The notes: generated by a model not told the origin, from the letters alone. 64,000 bases of DNA from Limnanthes douglasii subsp. nivea (GCA_036936605.1 JAUPFV010000002.1:321734893-321798892); one strand, 5' to 3'; shown: positions 36,301-49,299, counted from the stretch's first letter. A program made the numbers and translations.

Positions 36301-38600
36301 TGAAGCCATCAAGGAATGAAAAAAATAATTCCTAATAGGAAGAGAAACACTTAATAGGTTCTTGTCAAGATCCTTAGATAAGTGTCATTCCTTCTTTCAA
36401 GTCATGAGAGAAAAAGTAATGTGTGAATGTACCATATAATATTATGAAGAAGTCAATCACATAAAGATGTTTTAATCTTCCACAAAGGTGCAAAAGAAGC
36501 CTCAGTGATACAAAAGCTTGTATATGTACCTCGCACTGTCAGATTATATGGTTAGTGTAGTCGTACTAAGAGAAGAAGGAAGGAAAGTGTAATATAGTAT
36601 ACTATGTAAATAAATCTTTATTACCAAGTGAAACTGGACATTTACAATGGGATAAACTTATTTTAGCACTAGTAGTTGCAGTTACGAACATGATACAATA
36701 TTTCCAAGAACAAATAACAGTAGTAAGAACTTATTATCCCCCTGGGAAATATGATACAAAACTCTGTTGTATCAGGAAGATAAACCAAATGGTCACGAAA
36801 ATGAGAAGATTATAATTTTTATGTTGAACTGATAACGAAATTCAAAAATCAAGGCTTTTGGCCAATCATATATCCAACAGAGAATATCATAAATAAATCC
36901 ATCAAGTTCTAATTTCAAACATCTAATAATGAATTAGAGTATGAAGTTGCATTTACAAGACTCCGATTAAAAAAAATATCTATGGAGCTAGGATAGTAGA
37001 TCTACTTACTAATTCTTAATTATATGTCAGCCGGGCATCAAGATAGTCAAAGCCAAATACGAGAAAATTATTAAGTACTTGATAGAGTTACAATCTCTAA
37101 TTAGTAAGTTCGAGCAAGTGGAATTTGAACAAGTCTGGAAAGTTGAGAATTTAATAACTGACACACTCACATCTTTTGTATGGACATCTACGGCCGCAGA
37201 CATAATCCTTCAGGAAAATCTATTTATTACATTACCAAACCATTTCATGTTGACATTCAGGTCCACGAGAGTAATAATAATACAAGGTGACAAAGAAGAA
37301 GGAAAATATTAGAGAACACCAATTAGAAAGTACATGATAGAAGGAATAATCATTGACGATAAAAGAGAAGCACGAAAGATAAATATGAAGTCAACAACAT
37401 TCTTTTGGACTTTAGACATACTATACAAAAGAGAGCTTACTAAAACATTACTCTGATGCTTAGGTATATATGAAGCAAATTTTGTTGTCCAAGAACTACA
37501 TTATACAGAATGAACCGTTTATTATGGATGTAAGACACTCTACTAGAAGAATCATAATTGAGGGCTTTTATAACCAACAATAGTGCGATACGGAAACAAA
37601 AATAAAAGTGAAACAGTGGGACACATACCATCTATACGTAAACTCTTTACAAGTCCTGTCAATACTACTTGAGATAATAACCAAAGCAATCCCATAAACA
37701 ATGCAGTTTAAATATTGTAGGATACCTACCAATAGCTTTAGGTGGACGAAATTTTATATTGGTTCCCTCAAAAAACTTCTCAAAGTAGAAGGAAGAACGT
37801 TGACTAATGAATATCATAAAAAAAAAAGGTAATAACGTTATTAAAAATAAATGTATGTTACAGGTTTTGAATTACAAAGTCATCAGTACGGATAATGACA
37901 TTTATTTCCATAACGACAAAGTCACAAGGTTTTGTTCTCAAACTCGAATAAAGCAAGAAATTTATTCCTCTTTCTATCCCAAACCAATGGTGAAGTTGAA
38001 ATGAACAACAAGACATTAACAAAGAGGTCAAAAATATTTTAGAATGAGAACCTAGAACCGTGTCTAATTTCCTTAAAGAATTCTTACGGTTATACAAAAC
38101 CACATTTAGAACCGTAATAAAAGAAATGAAAATTTCCATGGTATATGTATCTAGAACCAGTGGTACCAGCTAAAATAAGTATCGCGTAGACCATGGAAAA
38201 ATTTGATGAACCAAACAATGCACAAGCCCAAAGTTCTAAGGTAGAATTAATTAAATAAAGAAGATTCAACGCACATATGCGATTAGAATATTACAATGCG
38301 TTCATGAGGAATATATATAATTCTAAAGCTCCATTTAGAAGTTCAGAACCATGAAATGATGGGTTACAGAGAGGTTTATCTCACACTAAATATAATTGGC
38401 TTGACAATCTGTATCTAAATCTGGAGCGTCCTTTAACGGTCGAAGCCATAACGTACAAAATATTGGATGGAAAAAGGAAACCAAAATCTTCAACCCTCGA
38501 ATATTGAGAGCTTAAAGCTGTATAATAGTTCTTGATACTCAAGCTTTTAACCAACTACTACTTGTAAAACATATATGTTATACCAATGGGGATATACTAT
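36301..38600 (+). pseudogene. RNase H domains and integrase of gypsy-3
   Basis: The first RNase H is marked by YLALSDYMVSVVVLREEG near 36520. The second RNase H is traceable at 36900-37320 (KYEKIIKYLIELQSLISKFE, then VENLITDTLTSFV). Integrase traces run from about 37330 to 38560, ending in words such as NAHMRLEYYN and PLTVEAITYKI, which match the C-terminal chromatin-side part. Stops are too frequent to give limits for each domain. Confidence 0.65.
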
Positions 38601-38660
38601 TTCCTCCTTTGGTGGTGCGAGAAGTTATTAAGCATGAACTCGACATTAATAAAATGTTTT

Positions 38661-41600
38661 TCATGCCAAAAAAAAAAATTAGTCTCATTTTATATGCTCT
38701 CAAAAGCATGAAATATTAAAAAATGCCAACAAGGCAAAATATAGGACCCGATCGAGAATTTTGAAGGCTTTTTAAACTCTAACACAAGCCCTAGATGATA
38801 AAAAAACCATTCTTTATGAAATAAAATGCTCCATCAAGAACATTGAAGCTTAATAAAGTCTCTAATAATAGCAGGTCTCAACAATAACTCTTTAAAAAAA
38901 TAAAGTGATCACTCGGAGACATTAAAGGCTTTATAAACTCTATAATAATGACAAGTCTGAAATGATAAAAAATTATTTTTTTAACAGAAAATCAAGCTTT
39001 GGTTACTTCAAAAAACAAGAGAGAGAACCAATAGTGGGAGTTATGCACCCTAAACAAATCTAAACAATTCTAAAAAACACCAAGAAATGAACATAACTGT
39101 TCATTAATAAAGTCGGCTTATCGGGATTAATCAATTAATTAAAAAATAGAGAGTGTTAAGTGTTTAATAAAAGCATAAAGAGTCATCAAATAAAATTACG
39201 ATAAAAAGTACTTTAAAATAAAAAAAATATTTTTAATACAAAAGTAAAATAAAATTCTTTCAAAATTACAAAACATAAAGTAATAAGAATTGGTGTTTCG
39301 ACAGTCTTTTCAGAAGCAATAGAATATTTGGTTGGAACAACACTAGTATCATCAAGATTGTCACTTCTAGAAACAACAACTTAAACATTACTAGTCCCAC
39401 CACCATCTTTCTCAATACCACCATCTTTCGCAATATTAATGAAATATTCTCTCTCTTATGTGATTTATTTCCTTGTTCTCATTTTATTGAAGAAGACTGC
39501 AATAAATGCACTATCCTCAAGCTATCTAAGTCATCCCCTCTTTCATTCTGAGGAAAATAATACCATAAGCTACCTAAATTCACGTTTAGGTATTTCTTAT
39601 GAAAATCTAGAACTAACTTGGAACCACCGTCCAATAAGTAATAGTGTCTTGCATCTGAGACTGACGTTTAGTAATTAAAAGTTTTGAAAATTAGTTATTA
39701 TTTAACTTCTAAACATTTAATTGCTCATTTATCTTTGACTTTACAACCTCTCGTACAGGCCTTGGCATCAATGAGCTCTTTCTCAACAGAAGATCATGAA
39801 TAATAAACAACAATTAGTTCAACCTTAAAAGCATTCTCTTTATAAGAATAAATAACGCTACCTTGAACACAAGTCACATTCCAAAAAAACTTACCAAACT
39901 GGTAGCTAGCCAAGATGGGTTCTTGGGTATGATTCAATGCACTCCTTAACTGGGACACGCAAACGACTTATTCTTCAGTTATTCATTTAGTACAACCTCG
40001 GCTTTAGCCTTGGATTCCTACTCAATTTTCAACATCATATCTCTTTCTCTTTATCTCTCCTAACAACTTTCAATTTCGGGTTCTCTTAGCTTGAATAATT
40101 TCAATCTTAAATTCAAGAGAAACTCTTATTGAATAGTTTATTTCTAAAGGTTTAGCAGCATCATCAAGAAAAGTCCAAAGATCGGAAACGTAATTTATAT
40201 GATGAACATTGTAAAGATAAAGCATGGTTAAACCATTAAAAATTCCATGAAAATGACATGTAGTATATATACAATATATAACTAGTTCACATACTGCAGC
40301 AAGATTCAAAGAGTTAAGCATAAGAAGAGAAATAAAATCTTATGTTAACTCAAATCCCAATTTAAAGTGCCTATTTTATAGCTCCATGGACAAAATGTGG
40401 GTTGGAATTTCATTTTGTTGACTAGAGAAAGTGAATTACTATCTCTTGAAGATCCAACAAAAATACATAACATGTTGTGGTGCTAGCTTCGGACGAAGAC
40501 ACAACCATATTGGATAGGTCACCATTTGGATCTAAATTTATGGTATCTTTAATATTGATATCTATAATAGAAGGTACTCTAAATATAATGCTGCATCCTT
40601 CAAAGGATCATCATCAACAATCATATGAGGTTAAGGAGTCATTTAAGAGTTAACACAATACTCACTGGTGACAACGACATCCTCATAATATTAACCTCTT
40701 CATTAACTACTTCGACAACCAAAATATTTCTATGAGTATGTGGGTTCACTAATTACAACATGAGCTGCCTTAAAAAGTTCAACAATTTTATTATCAATAG
40801 AGAAAGAATTATTCATAAATAAAGAAGTACAACCTTAGGAATACCTTTGGCGTTATTCTAATCAAATTGGAAACAAAATAAATCATCACGGTTTCATTTG
40901 GTGGCCGCCTTAGTATCAATCATTTTCTTACATCTCATATCTTTAAAATCAGACAGAGGCATTACCTATAGCATAACTTCCATACCTTTCCCTCTAAAAT
41001 CAGAGACTCATTTCGGAGTAGAGCCATAAAAAATAATAACTCCTTTAGATAGAACAACAGAAATGATCGCCATGTTAATTAGGATCAGTCCAACCACATT
41101 TTCAGACAAAATGACATACTTGGAAAGAACACGTATATAAAGATAAATGGTAGGAGTTAAAGCCTCATATATATTTTTCTAAAAACATGCTTTGAAATTG
41201 ATGGGGAGTATGAGTGTATTAAAGATCGGAAGTAGTAGTTTATTGCTCAGTAATGGGAGCCAGAGGTATACCCCTTTCATTCATTGCACATTAACAATAT
41301 ATCATCGTGCTAATCTTTTATCTCTTCTTCGAAAATACTAAGACAAGAACACGCGTAACAATTTATTTACAAACATCAACACCCTCAGCTTTGACCTTTG
41401 TAATATCTTAAGGAACATAAGATATTTTAGTTGAACCTCAGGTTTTCGATTTGCTACACAATTGCATATTAGAAAAACACTTTCAGCAAAATTTTCTTCT
41501 AGAAGTTTTATCTTTATAACATTCATCCTCGAAAATAGCTTCAACAAATCCTTCTTTACAAGACAAGTTTTTCTAGAGTATCTGTATTGGGGGAAATACA

Positions 41601-41860
41601 AATAATGAAGTCTCTTTGCAAAACAATACTCGACCATAACCCACTATCGATAAATTATTCGGGTATAATAATAGAGATGTAGAAATAAGAAAATTTGGAA
41701 ACCTCGTCCACCATTTGAGTGTACTTCATGCGAGTATGGATAAACATGAGAAAATAGGAGCCAAGAACGAGAAACTAAACATGAATAAGCAGACACATAA
41801 TAGATAAAATCAAAGAAGAAATATTTATAGAGAATGAGGGAAATTTACAATTGAAACCCC
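38661..41860 (-). repeat. Duplicated module W, copy 3 (longest)
   Basis: It matches module W from gctcaaaagc at about 38695 to the end near 41840. The minus strand reads pieces related to copy 1: SIIIPE near 41670, LSENVVGLILINMAIISVVL near 41060-41120, and GTSNV near 39400. An apparent minus-strand ORF at 41338-41637 (99 codons) overlaps this frame only in part. The piece 39690-40370 has no clear match in the other copies and may be an extra insertion. Confidence 0.6.
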
Positions 41861-42309
41861 AATATCCGCTGATAGAAAGATTTTTTGTTATATACTCGCT
41901 CTTCCAATTAATTTATTCTTTCACACTTTTTATAAGTTAGAAGTTCATTAAAAAAATTGGAATTTTATTTCTTCAAGAAGTAGAAAAATGGGTTGGTCTT
42001 TCAACCATAAGCCTTAACAAGAGTAAGAAATTCATTTGTAAACAAAGTTCTAAAGCATCTACTGATAAAATGATAGCCGAAAGCAAATGAGTTTGGGAAT
42101 TAGGAACAAGTAGTCTTGAACAAATATTTATAATTTGAAAAACTTTGACTAGGTATGGAGCGAGAGAAAATCGAAGCCTATTATAAAAAAAACAATTTTA
42201 AAAAAAACAACCTCATATTCACGGGCATCCAATGGATTTTTTATATTTACAAGAAATCTAATATTCCCATCATATGATTTCCCAATTGGTGAGATGTTTT
42301 ATATATTCA
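41861..42309. other. Stretch without recognised content
   Basis: No gene or clear repeat is visible between module W and the LINE fragment. Confidence 0.4.
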
Positions 42310-42870
42310 TCATTGGTAAAATAACTATATATGAATATCAACGGAGCTTGCCTTCACAACGGGGAGTCGAGTGGAGGGATTCTAATTAAAAATATTGAAG
42401 GTGATATCATTCTTGGTACCGAAATTATATTTGGTAAACTAACCCATTTGCTCGCAGAGTCCATAGCTTTATTGGAGTTCCTGATCATCTGCAATCGAAA
42501 TAAACGAACTGAAATCGATATTTAATCAGATAGCTTACTGTTTATCAACTTACTTGCTGATAGAAAAGTTTCCTAGTACTTCGACTCCTTTCTCTCAATA
42601 TGCAGAAAGTTTATTAATTCCAAAATAATCATTAGACATATTTCGAGAGTCAAGAACCAAATCGTAGACTAGCTTGCAAAATGAACTCTGAAATGCAAAA
42701 AAAAACAATACCTTGATCATTGCAACCCTCCAAACAATCTTTTGGCTATTGTTGTTTTTGAAAATTTAGGACTGTGATACATTAATCTGGATAAACTCAA
42801 ATATTTTCTCTGTATTCATTGGTATGTGGTTGTTCTTCCTCTTGTAATTTTGTTCAGGAGCCTTAAGAAT
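42310..42870 (+). mobile_element. L1-type LINE 3' fragment with RNase H domain
   Basis: The plus-strand frame starts MNINGACLHNGESSGGILI and continues with LLAESIALLEFLIICNRN and, after a stop, SDSLLFINLL and IIRHISRVKNQIVD. These are the conserved parts of the RVT_3-type RNase H found at the end of plant LINEs and in some host genes: the DGA word (here NGA, so the first aspartate is lost), the AE word and the SDS word. A 3' untranslated-like stretch rich in T and G follows (ttcctcttgtaattttgttcagg). The 5' part is missing, as usual for LINE copies. Confidence 0.7.
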
Positions 42871-43600
42871 TAAAATTGTTATGGTAAAGGGTGAAGAATG
42901 GAAACTTATGGTAAAACAAAAATTAGGTGGAAATCGAAACTCTTGATTTTTTTGAAGAAAGAAGACTCTCCTTTCAATAATACGTCACTTATAGTAATAT
43001 TAGATAGTGTACTAAAAAAGTTGATTTATTATTAAACATTTTTTATAACGGATCAAATTCTCTATTTATTTTATATCTTATTTTACTCCATTTTAACACT
43101 CTACTTGTGGTGTGTACTATATGCCTTCTTAAATACTTTTTCTAACCGCTTGACGTTATCTCATGTTCAGATAATTTTATTCAATGTATTTGTTCATTCT
43201 ATAATTATTAATACTATAATTATTAATGTGACCCCTAAGTTTGACAGGATGTTCAATTAATCCAAAACGTTCATGCATATCAGCATAACATATAACACAG
43301 GTACTATATAAATCATAAAATTATCTATATTACCCTAACATATTTAAATATTAAGCAATATAGGCAGAAATGAGAGATGTGTTTTCAAGTATTCAGTGTG
43401 ATATATCTTTTTCAGTAAATAATTTAAGAGCCAATTAATAAATATAAATCTGACACAAAAAAAATCTTAAACGTATACTATTTGTGTGCTAAATCATCCA
43501 AGAATTGAATCTTTTAGTTATAAAAACCTATTTTCATAATTTTTAAGAATCATGTGATATTGTCCCTTTTTCATAATGAATCTGTAGATATATATATTAT
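42871..43600 (+). repeat. Duplicated MADS upstream region
   Basis: Starting at about 42976 this repeats 882-1150 (landmark attattaaacatt, then atcaaattctct), with an extra stretch at 43250-43540. The promoter part with the TATA box is missing in this copy. Confidence 0.7.
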
Positions 43601-43860
43601 ATGTCTAAGCATAAAAAATTAAACGTTGTGACCTATCACAAGGCATTGCACGAAAACGGTGAGATCGAAGTAAAAGACCTCAGCTATGATCGAAGTAAAA
43701 GACCTTGCTTGAATATCCTTTCGATATTGATTGTTTATCTCCAAATGAACTCATTTGGTTATGGAGATAAACAATCAATATCGAAGGATATTCAAGCAAG
43801 GTGGGAACTTCTTAAAACTTAAAAGTGAATACTTCAGGGAGTTCATCAGGGCCAACTCAC
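43601..43860 (+). pseudogene. Truncated MADS gene copy with inverted duplication
   Basis: The segment holds the 3' end of the M-gamma MADS gene: ENGEIEVKDLSYD, then SKDIQARWELLK, then SSGPTH, all shared with codons about 118-169 of the gene at 1384. Everything from the TATA box to about codon 117, including the whole MADS domain, is gone; upstream DNA matching about 1170 joins directly to the C-terminal part. Inside, an inverted copy of the following 40 bases and a direct copy of an 18-base word have been added, so the frame is destroyed. It cannot make a MADS protein. Confidence 0.85.
43703..43801. repeat. Near-perfect inverted repeat in the MADS pseudogene
   Basis: Arms of 41 bp (43703-43743) and 40 bp (43762-43801) differ by one extra T. 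The short spacer is itself partly palindromic (ccaaatga and tcatttgg). The right arm matches the intact gene, so the left arm is the new inverted copy. Just before it, gatcgaagtaaaagacct occurs twice directly (43664-43681 and 43688-43705). Confidence 0.95.
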
Positions 43861-45100
43861 TGAATCTAGCATTCATAATGTATAGATCTGGTGAATTGTT
43901 ATTTAGTTACAAAACTAATAACTACATTTTAGATTTGTATTTGATTGTTTGGAAATCATATTTTTTATGAATAAAATTTTCAAAAAATAAATATGATTAG
44001 AGCATTAACAACGGAAGCGTTAACTCATACGTTAAAGACTAAACAATCTACTCCAATGAATATGTCAGGATGGAAGTTAGTTGACGTGAAAGCAATTTTT
44101 TCTAACTCACGCGTTAAATTCCCATACTGAGTGAGCATATATATCCTTCGTATCTGGTGGTTGTTTTGCTTTCTTTTCCTCCTTTATTTTCCCTATTTGT
44201 AATTTTATTTATTAATTAATATGTTTTAACAAATATCATTATATTGGAATCAGATTAGTTAGCTAAAAAATAGGTAAACAATATTTGTTTTCTTACGTGT
44301 CACTAATTAATGTTTAATTTTAACACGCACGACTGTACACGCTCTTATATTGTGAATATAAATTTACATCATAATTAATATCTTGAAATAATAGATTTTC
44401 CTTACATAGTAGTTGTCATATAATAAAAGTAAACAATGAATGTTTTCATAATGCTTTATTAAGTAACAGGGCTTCGTGTCTAATCAACATAGATATTTGC
44501 ATAAAAATCTAATAAACCCATACATATTTAGTTTTGTAGCTTATTTAATTTCAGTTATTAAATATTTATGGCTATTTTAACACCTAATGCTCTTAACTTA
44601 CTCAAATGGTAGACATTGATTCAATATTTGCTAAATGAATTAGTTAGAAAGCTTAAGAAAACTAAACATTGTATAAATCAGCCGAATTTATTTTAAAAAT
44701 CATTTTGTTTATATCTACTTTATATACTATTTGGGGTGCTTCATCCTCTAATTATCCATGCGATGTGGTTCTGGAGTAATTGAATATCACACGGATATAT
44801 AACAATGGTTGGGGAAAATTAAGATCACTTTCTTCATTAAAAAAAAGTATTCAAATAAAATAATCTCATGTTTGTTTATATAAATAAAATATTGATTATA
44901 TATTAATAATATTTTATTTAAAAAATAACTTATATAATTTGGACTTTACCAAAAATACATAGGTGTGAATTAGGTCTCACTTGCTGGTATGATATTTTCC
45001 ACTTTAGATCAAGGAATCCGCACGACTTTGCTCTTGGTTGTACTATGAAAATGTCTCATACTAGTTGAGATATTTAATTCACTTGTATATTGTATATTAT
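43861..45100. repeat. Block B, copy 5
   Basis: It closely follows 5561-6315 and continues beyond the point where the copia remnant interrupts copy 1, in parallel with 23780-24140. The join of the MADS tail to block B here omits block A entirely. No gene is visible. Confidence 0.7.
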
Positions 45101-46261
45101 TTTCAATCTAAGAGATGGGTGGCTTTTTCTTTCAATAAAACTTAAATGATGGGCGGCTTTTTCTTTCAATAAAACGTAAGAGGAGAAGGAAACAGAATAC
45201 ATAGCACTTTAATAGATAAATTTTATTTATATTTTAGTAGATGTTTTTTCGTTCCAAACAATAAATCTCATTTTGTATGCTCAAACGAAAGCGTAAAATA
45301 TACAAAAAAAAAATGATGGGTGTCTTTTTCTTTCACAAAAACGTAAGAGGAGAAGGAAAAATAATACATAACACTTTAATAGATAAATTTTATTTATATT
45401 TTAGTAGATATTTTTCGTTCTAAAAAATAAATCTCATTTCGTATGCTCAAACGAATGCGTAAAATATACAACAAATTTCAATAGACCAAAATATGAGATT
45501 CCATCAAGAAAAATAATTTTTTTAAAAGTTTAAGACAAGTCTAAGATGATAAATAAATTTAGATAATGAGAGGACATTAAGGTTTCAGAAATTCTATAAT
45601 AATGAGAGGAAAATTCTATAAAGAATAAATTGCTCATCAGAGACATTGTAGTGCTCTATCAGAGACATCAAAATTTAATCCTTTGACAGGAAAGCAACCT
45701 TCAACTGTTTCGAAAATAGAGGGAAAATCCCCTAAACATACCTAAACAATTGTAAAAAACTCCAAGAAATGAACGTAATTGTTAATCAATTCAGTTTTGG
45801 CTTATTGAGATTGATCAATCAATAGGAAAAATAAAGAGTATTAAGTGTTTAATGAGACAACAAATACTCATAACATAAAATTATAATAAAAGTTACTTAA
45901 AAATAAACCAGAGTTTAGTACAAAAGGAAAATACAACATTTTGGAAATTAAAAAACATTTAGGAATAAGAAGTCGAGTTTAAACTTTATTTTTAGCAGCA
46001 ATAACATATTTGGCTGGAATAATATGAGTATTCATATTAGTTATTTGGACTTAAGTACCATCAATATCGTCAGTTTTAGCACCAACAGCTTGAACATTAT
46101 TAGTCCAACCATCATCTTTATGGATACAATTTCCTTCATAATATTTGGAAACGTAGCCTCTCTCGTATCATTCATTTCTTTGTTTTCAATTTATTCAAGG
46201 AGGTTGCAATATCTGCACCATCCTTGTTAAAAATCAATAAAGGAAGAGAGTTAAAAATATT
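45101..46261 (-). repeat. Duplicated module W, copy 4
   Basis: It matches 8740-9800. Its upstream (right) part is cut off at about 46262 by a gypsy fragment. The minus strand of 46024-46140 retains the C-terminal piece of the unknown protein. Confidence 0.7.
45144..45475. repeat. Tandem duplication of about 165 bp inside module W
   Basis: The segment 45144-45309 (aatgatgggcggcttttt to gcgtaaaatatac) is repeated at 45310-45475 with a few changes. The first 36 bases occur a third time just upstream (from about 45114). Other W copies have only one. Confidence 0.85.
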
Positions 46262-47097
46262 AGATAGCCTCAAATCTCGAACGGCTATTAAGGCTCAAGT
46301 TTTAGTTAATTTTCTGGTCGAGTTTCATTCAAGCAGATCAGATGAGGAGACATCAACATGTCTTACCAGAAAATTCAATGTTGGTGGTTCGAACTGATGG
46401 TGGTACTAGTATTTTGGGATGTAGTGCAGGAGTGCAGTTGGTTGCTCATTATGGGTATGCAATGTTTCCAGCTATTAAATTTTGTTTTCATGCAACAAAT
46501 AATGAGGCTGAGTATGAAGCTGTGTTGGCTGGTTTTATGCTTGCGAATATTTGTGGGCAACTACAATATGTTTGGGAACATATTCACAATTAGTGGTAAA
46601 TCATATGGCATGTGTTTCTGAGGCTGAGAAGGTTCTTTTAATTTTATATATTCGCGAGCTTCAAAGTTTGGCTCTCCTGTTTGACAAAGTAATTGTATAA
46701 CATATTAATTGATGAGATAATATAGTTGTTGATTCTTTGCCAACAATTGTTTATACAAAAGAGTATTATTGGATATTGTTACAGGAGAGCCCTTCAATTT
46801 TAACACGGTCAGAGCAATGTAAACATGGTGAGGAGGTATTTGTCACACCAGACGTAATTCGAGGTGATTGGAGAACTGATATCCTTAATTGTTTACTAAG
46901 ATGAACGTTACATTAAGATGTACAATTGGCTAAGAAATTAAGGTATAAGGCTCATGGTTATGTTGTATTGGATGGGATGTTATACAAAAAATATTTGAGT
47001 AGGCCATTATTGTATTGTTTGGGTAAGCAAAAATCTCAAGAGATTTTATTTGAGTTGCATGATGGTGAGGGTTCAGCATACTATGGTTTCAAGTCTT
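46262..47097 (+). pseudogene. Gypsy RNase H/integrase fragment (gypsy-5)
   Basis: The plus strand encodes the end of RNase H, then the archaeal-type RNase H of a Tat element: FHSSRSDEE, RTDGGTSILGCSAGVQLVAH (46393 on), NNEAEYEAVLAGFMLANI with the catalytic glutamate. The domain then loses frame at about 46560. Further on, the start of integrase is visible (KQKSQEILFELHDGEGSA, near 47030). The fragment has no LTRs; its left end abuts module W and its right end a LINE. Its open RNase H part is better preserved than in gypsy-3. Confidence 0.8.
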
Positions 47098-47883
47098 TGA
47101 CATGACCCTTGGCTCCTTCCCTCGTCCATTGCTGCCCACTATGGCTCCAACATCATTATTGACTCGCGGCTGGGAAATAACCTAAAGGTTTCTGACATCA
47201 TCCGTAATGGTGACTAGAATTGAGCTGCAAACTTAAGATCGACAAAAGCTCGAAGTCACGCTCATCTTGAGGAAATTCACAACCTTATTCTCACTCTTCC
47301 TCAACCCAACATCCTCTCGATGGATGTTCCTTTCTTAGTCGTGAAGGATGGATGCAACTCTTTCACAATTAAACACACGTACAACGCTATTCGTTCGCCT
47401 ACCCCATAAGTGGGGTGGGCAGGGTTAGTATGAAATAATTACAATATTTTTTCGTCATTCTTTTATCTCTTGGCTGACTATTATGTGAAAGCTTTCCTTG
47501 AGAGACAAGCTACTCAATTGGGGTCTAAATACCCCATCTGAATGTTCCTTATGCAACTCTGCTCATGAACCTACACCTCATCTCCTCTTTGGCTGACCCG
47601 TGTAATTATCATTGACACATACTCATAATCTACCTTTATTGTTGCAGGTACTGCTCAATCTGGAGTGAAGCATGGTCATTTCCGCTCAGATGCACTCAGA
47701 GTCTCCACCCAGCTACCTAGTCATTACTGCATGTTATTTGCTTTTGTATTCGACTTATCTAGTATGCCATACCCCTTCTTCTATGGCTATTTGATTTTGA
47801 TTTCAATTTGTATCTCCTCGGGGTATGCCCCAAGTTTTTCTGTATGAACAATTTATTTAATTTAAAGTCCTTTTAAAAAAAAA
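47098..47883 (+). mobile_element. 5'-truncated L1-type LINE with poly(A) end
   Basis: The frame starts with the linker after RT (HDPW-like start, then IIIDSRLGNNLKVSDIIRNG) and continues to the zinc-binding zf-RVT region: SFTIKHTYNAIRSP, then in another frame ECSLCNSAHEPTPHLLFGC, with the C-x-x-C and H-x4-H/C pattern. A 3' untranslated region follows and ends in an A run at about 47873-47881. Stops and frame changes are present. The better-than-average readability and higher GC content suggest this is one of the younger insertions here. Confidence 0.8.
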
Positions 47884-49299
47884 TAGGCGAAAAGAGCTTT
47901 GAAAGACTTGGTTCGTCCTTCGTCGCATCAACAGAGACGGAGAGCTGCGTTTTATTTCGATTCATGTAAAAAACAGCCAACAATAGTTTTATTTCAAATT
48001 TAGGTTGGTTTAAATCTTTTTCGTTACGAATTTTTATTGCAAATATCTATGATAAAATGGTGCCGTTGAAAAATTTCACAGCTAAAATGGATTCCGATGA
48101 TCAGATCAGTTACCGTAGTAAAATTATTCAGTATATTTGTGTACATATAAATTGATAATCCTAAATACATAATTGAAACAACCACTGTATATAGACATAC
48201 AGTTTTGTATAATTTAGTATGTTATAGAAGTTTGAAGTTTGATTTCGGAAACTTGGACAATTAAAATTCCATCTACCAATAGACATAAAGAAATGAACTA
48301 GCATATTTCAAATCATCCATACCATTTTCTATTTTAGTTTAATATATTAAAAAACAATTACAATTTTATTTTTCATATTGATTTTAATTTCATCAATTCT
48401 ATTGTTGCTATGAAACTTTTGTACGTTGGACTCTTGTATGGTCAATTACAAGTTTCAATTGAGAAAAAAAACTAAGGTTAAATTATGAATTTAACAATCT
48501 TAGATTAAATATCGAATTCGCCGATTGCAAAGAAAATATATTTATATTACATAAAGAATATCTAAATCTTACCGATTAAATAAGATTATATATGAGTGGA
48601 AATGCTAGAGATAAAATATAAATTTTATAAATCTTAGCTTAAATATGAAATTTTCAAATGCGGGAGAATTAGATGTCTTAGTTGCAATATTTATCTAATT
48701 TAAAATATTATTTGGGGATATCTAATTTAGAATATTTAATATCTAATTTTAAATAAAATTGGGTTATTTCCAATAAGATATATAGAATAATTAAAAAAAT
48801 TTGTTTAGTGGGCCTTAGTTTGGTTAATTCAAATAAGTGTTTCTAGAATATTAGATATAATGTTAGTATCAAAAATATTATACACTTATTGGAATTATGA
48901 AAATATTTTGTATGTAACCAGAATTTTGATATATTTGGGGTCTAAATATATTTGATATATTTATAATATTTAAATTATATCTTTTAGAGAGTAATTTAGA
49001 ATATTTTAATTATAACTTTCGAATATCAAATTTAATTTTTTATAGTTATTTGGATGTAACTTGCAAATATAATATATAATTACTTTAATTATACATATTT
49101 ATAATAAGCTTGTTGATTTCTTCAAGAGGAGCACGACTTCGAGCCCTAGCGGGTTGTAAGTTTGAAGGCCACTTCCACTCATTATTTATGATTTTATTGA
49201 CCTTTTAGTTAAGCGAACTATTATTACAGACATATGTTAAATAGAATTAGAAAATTTATAAGATTACATAAAAAATATAGAAGAGAAACGTGTACGGTA
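47884..49299. other. AT-rich stretch without recognised genes
   Basis: The first 70 bases (ggcgaaaagagctttgaaag to ggagagctgcg) are GC-richer and may be coding debris, but I cannot place them. The remainder is low-complexity AT-rich DNA. A tRNA B-box-like word (cttcgagccc) occurs near 49139 without a matching A box. Confidence 0.45.

Larger units (their letters stand above)
32497..38660 (+). mobile_element. Very decayed Tat-type Ty3/gypsy element (gypsy-3)
   Basis: On the plus strand the order is a probable LTR, primer-binding site, gag, protease, RT, RNase H, second RNase H and integrase. All parts are full of stops. The left limit is set by where the backbone stops (about 32496), the right limit by where module W resumes (about 38661). 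I cannot find a second LTR at the right side. Of the gypsy copies in the window this one looks oldest. Confidence 0.75.

Noticed and set aside
49130..49170. tRNA-gene or SINE candidate with a B-box-like word
   Set aside because: No A box at the proper distance, no cloverleaf and no target duplication were seen.
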